Source: Neobacillus sp. PS2-9 (lineage in GTDB: Bacteria; Bacillota; Bacilli; Bacillales; Cytobacillaceae). From it: a stretch of DNA of 64,000 nucleotides. Shown here in pieces: positions 63,139 through 64,000 of the stretch (within the stretch, counting starts at the first letter, position 1; each line of letters starts with the position of its first letter). The stretch covers positions 3,073,001-3,137,000 of the forward strand of contig NZ_CP133269.1 in assembly GCF_030915525.1 (NCBI RefSeq), read 5' to 3'. The translations under genes were made by a program, and so were the position numbers. Under the pieces are notes generated by a model. That model was given only the letters and a program-made list of their open reading frames with translations, had not been told where the DNA came from and made no database searches.

Positions 63139-63835
63139 TGTCTACGTGACCGTTTCCTTTCTCTATCAACCATTTCGGGTTCATAAAACCTGTCTATGCG
63201 ACCGTACCCCTTCTCCATTAGGTATTTCGGGTTCATAGAGCATGTCTATGCGACCGTTTCCCTTCTCCTTCAGGTATTTCGGGCTCATAGAACCTGGCTA
63301 TGCGACCGTTTCCCTTCTCCTTCAGGTATTTCGGGTTCATAGAGCCTGGCTATGCGACCGTTTCCCTTCTCCTTCAACCATTTCGGGCTCATAGAACCTC
63401 TCTATGCGACCGTTTCCCTTCTCCTTCAACCATTTCGGGCTCATAGAACCTCTCTATGCGACCGTATCCCTTCTCCTTCAACCATTTCGGGCTCATAGAA
63501 CCTCTCTATGCGACCGTATCCCTTCTCCTTCAACCATTTCGGGCTCATAGAACCTCTCTATGCGATCGTTTCCCTTCTTCATCAACCATTTCGGGTTCAT
63601 AGAGCCTGTCTATGCGACCGTATCCCTTCTCCTTCAACCATTTCGGGCTCATAGAACCTCTCTATGCGACCGTATCCCTTCTCCTTCAACCATTTCGGGC
63701 TCATAGAACCTCTCTATGCGACCGTATCCCTTCTCCTTCAACCATTTCGGGCTCATAGAACCTCTCTATGCGACCGTATCCCTTCTCCTTCAACCATTTC
63801 GGGCTCATAGAACCTGGCTATGCGACCGTATCCCT
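63139..63835. repeat. Tandem array 3: about fourteen 52-bp units
   Basis: CTATGCGACCGT recurs every 52 bp from about 63147 to 63822. The unit is an imperfect hairpin (GGGCTCATAGA, 5-nt loop, TCTATGCGACC) and a 25-bp spacer (CCCTTCTCCTTCAACCATTT). The central units are identical; the outer ones differ. The reverse complement of its core equals the core of array 2. Located upstream of the PAP2-pssA unit. Confidence 0.95.
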
Positions 63836-63935
63836 CATCCGTCAACGAAATTTAGCATATAGATATTCTATTTTAAAGACTTTCCATTAATATCTCTTCC
63901 CTCAGGATTAGTATGTCAAATAATCATAGTAAAAT

Positions 63936-63962
63936 GAAAACTCGCCAATTGGCGAGTCTTCA
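63936..63962 (-). terminator. Rho-independent terminator of the gene entering from the right
   Basis: Perfect palindrome ACTCGCCAATTGGCGAGT followed on the minus strand by TTTTCATTTT. Confidence 0.75.
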
Positions 63963-64000
63963 TTATAACGCCTTGGCTTTATGCACGGGCTCTTCAGCTT
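63963..64000 (-). CDS. C-terminal codons of an unidentified gene (partial)
   Basis: Stop TAA at 63963-63965; the visible minus-strand reading frame ends AEEPVHKAKAL. A terminator follows at once, supporting a real gene end. Too short to identify. Confidence 0.4.
   Translation of the reverse strand, partial: AEEPVHKAKAL

Noticed and set aside
63139..63835. CRISPR array
   Set aside because: Spacers are identical between units, units are pure tandem repeats and no cas gene is present; same for arrays 1 and 2.

Overview
The window looks like chromosomal DNA of a spore-forming, low-GC member of the Bacillaceae (Bacillus/Neobacillus type). Signs are a GerA-type germinant receptor operon, a PAS sensor kinase of sporulation-kinase type, a menaquinol oxidase operon (qoxABCD), a PerR-box catalase, ribDE-BA-H behind an FMN riboswitch, AGGAGG ribosome sites and several genes with GTG or TTG starts. 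No rRNA, tRNA, CRISPR array, prophage or complete insertion sequence was seen. The genus is inferred, not proven.

Layout. 1-18.8 kb: a catabolic block, all on the minus strand, transcribed right to left. Operon A starts near 18.8 kb: acyl-CoA dehydrogenase, SDR, two MaoC-type hydratases, class II aldolase-like, PanE-like reductase, CoA ligase, acyl-CoA dehydrogenase, thiolase, two hotdog thioesterases. Operon B starts near 8.9 kb: SDR, thiolase, TetR regulator, CoA ligase, then a five-component Liv-type ABC importer running off the left edge. Each operon start has a sigma-A-like promoter followed at once by the same 24-bp operator palindrome, so one regulator, most likely the TetR protein encoded here, probably controls both. 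The imported carbon source is unknown, probably a carboxylic acid degraded as its CoA thioester.

18.9-36.2 kb: small membrane proteins (DUF3147 pair), a 52-bp tandem repeat array, a GNAT enzyme, YpbS-like protein, a sensor kinase, a gerA-type operon in A-C-B order, an aldo/keto reductase, an MFS exporter, a lone phage-type holin, a MacB-like ABC pair, a class A penicillin-binding protein and a CBO0543-type membrane protein.

36.3-42.5 kb: a cobalamin-riboswitch-controlled operon encoding a wall-anchored protein with two DUF4430 domains and an alpha/alpha barrel (the two folds of mammalian intrinsic factor/transcobalamin), a DUF4430 lipoprotein, and an ECF importer (T, fused A-A', S). This reads as a surface-to-membrane vitamin B12 capture relay.

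42.7-57.3 kb: a nucleotidase, the riboflavin operon, a GyrI-like protein, a second CBO0543 protein, a beta-lactamase-fold hydrolase, an SDR, catalase with a 41-bp palindromic PerR site, YwbE, a cold shock protein, a second 52-bp array, a HAD phosphatase with an early in-frame stop, an ABC exporter and a HesB-like protein. 57.4-64 kb: qoxABCD, pssA, a PAP2 phosphatase, a third 52-bp array, and the last codons of a gene entering from the right.

Repeats are the other theme. There are five copies of a roughly 182-bp MITE-like element with 10-bp terminal inverted repeats (two flank ribBA), two copies of a roughly 126-bp element, and three tandem arrays with exactly the same 52-bp period. A short array of 20-21 bp spacing lies upstream of the B12 leader. 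Two of the 52-bp arrays share a core sequence in opposite orientation; 52 bp is close to five turns of B-DNA.
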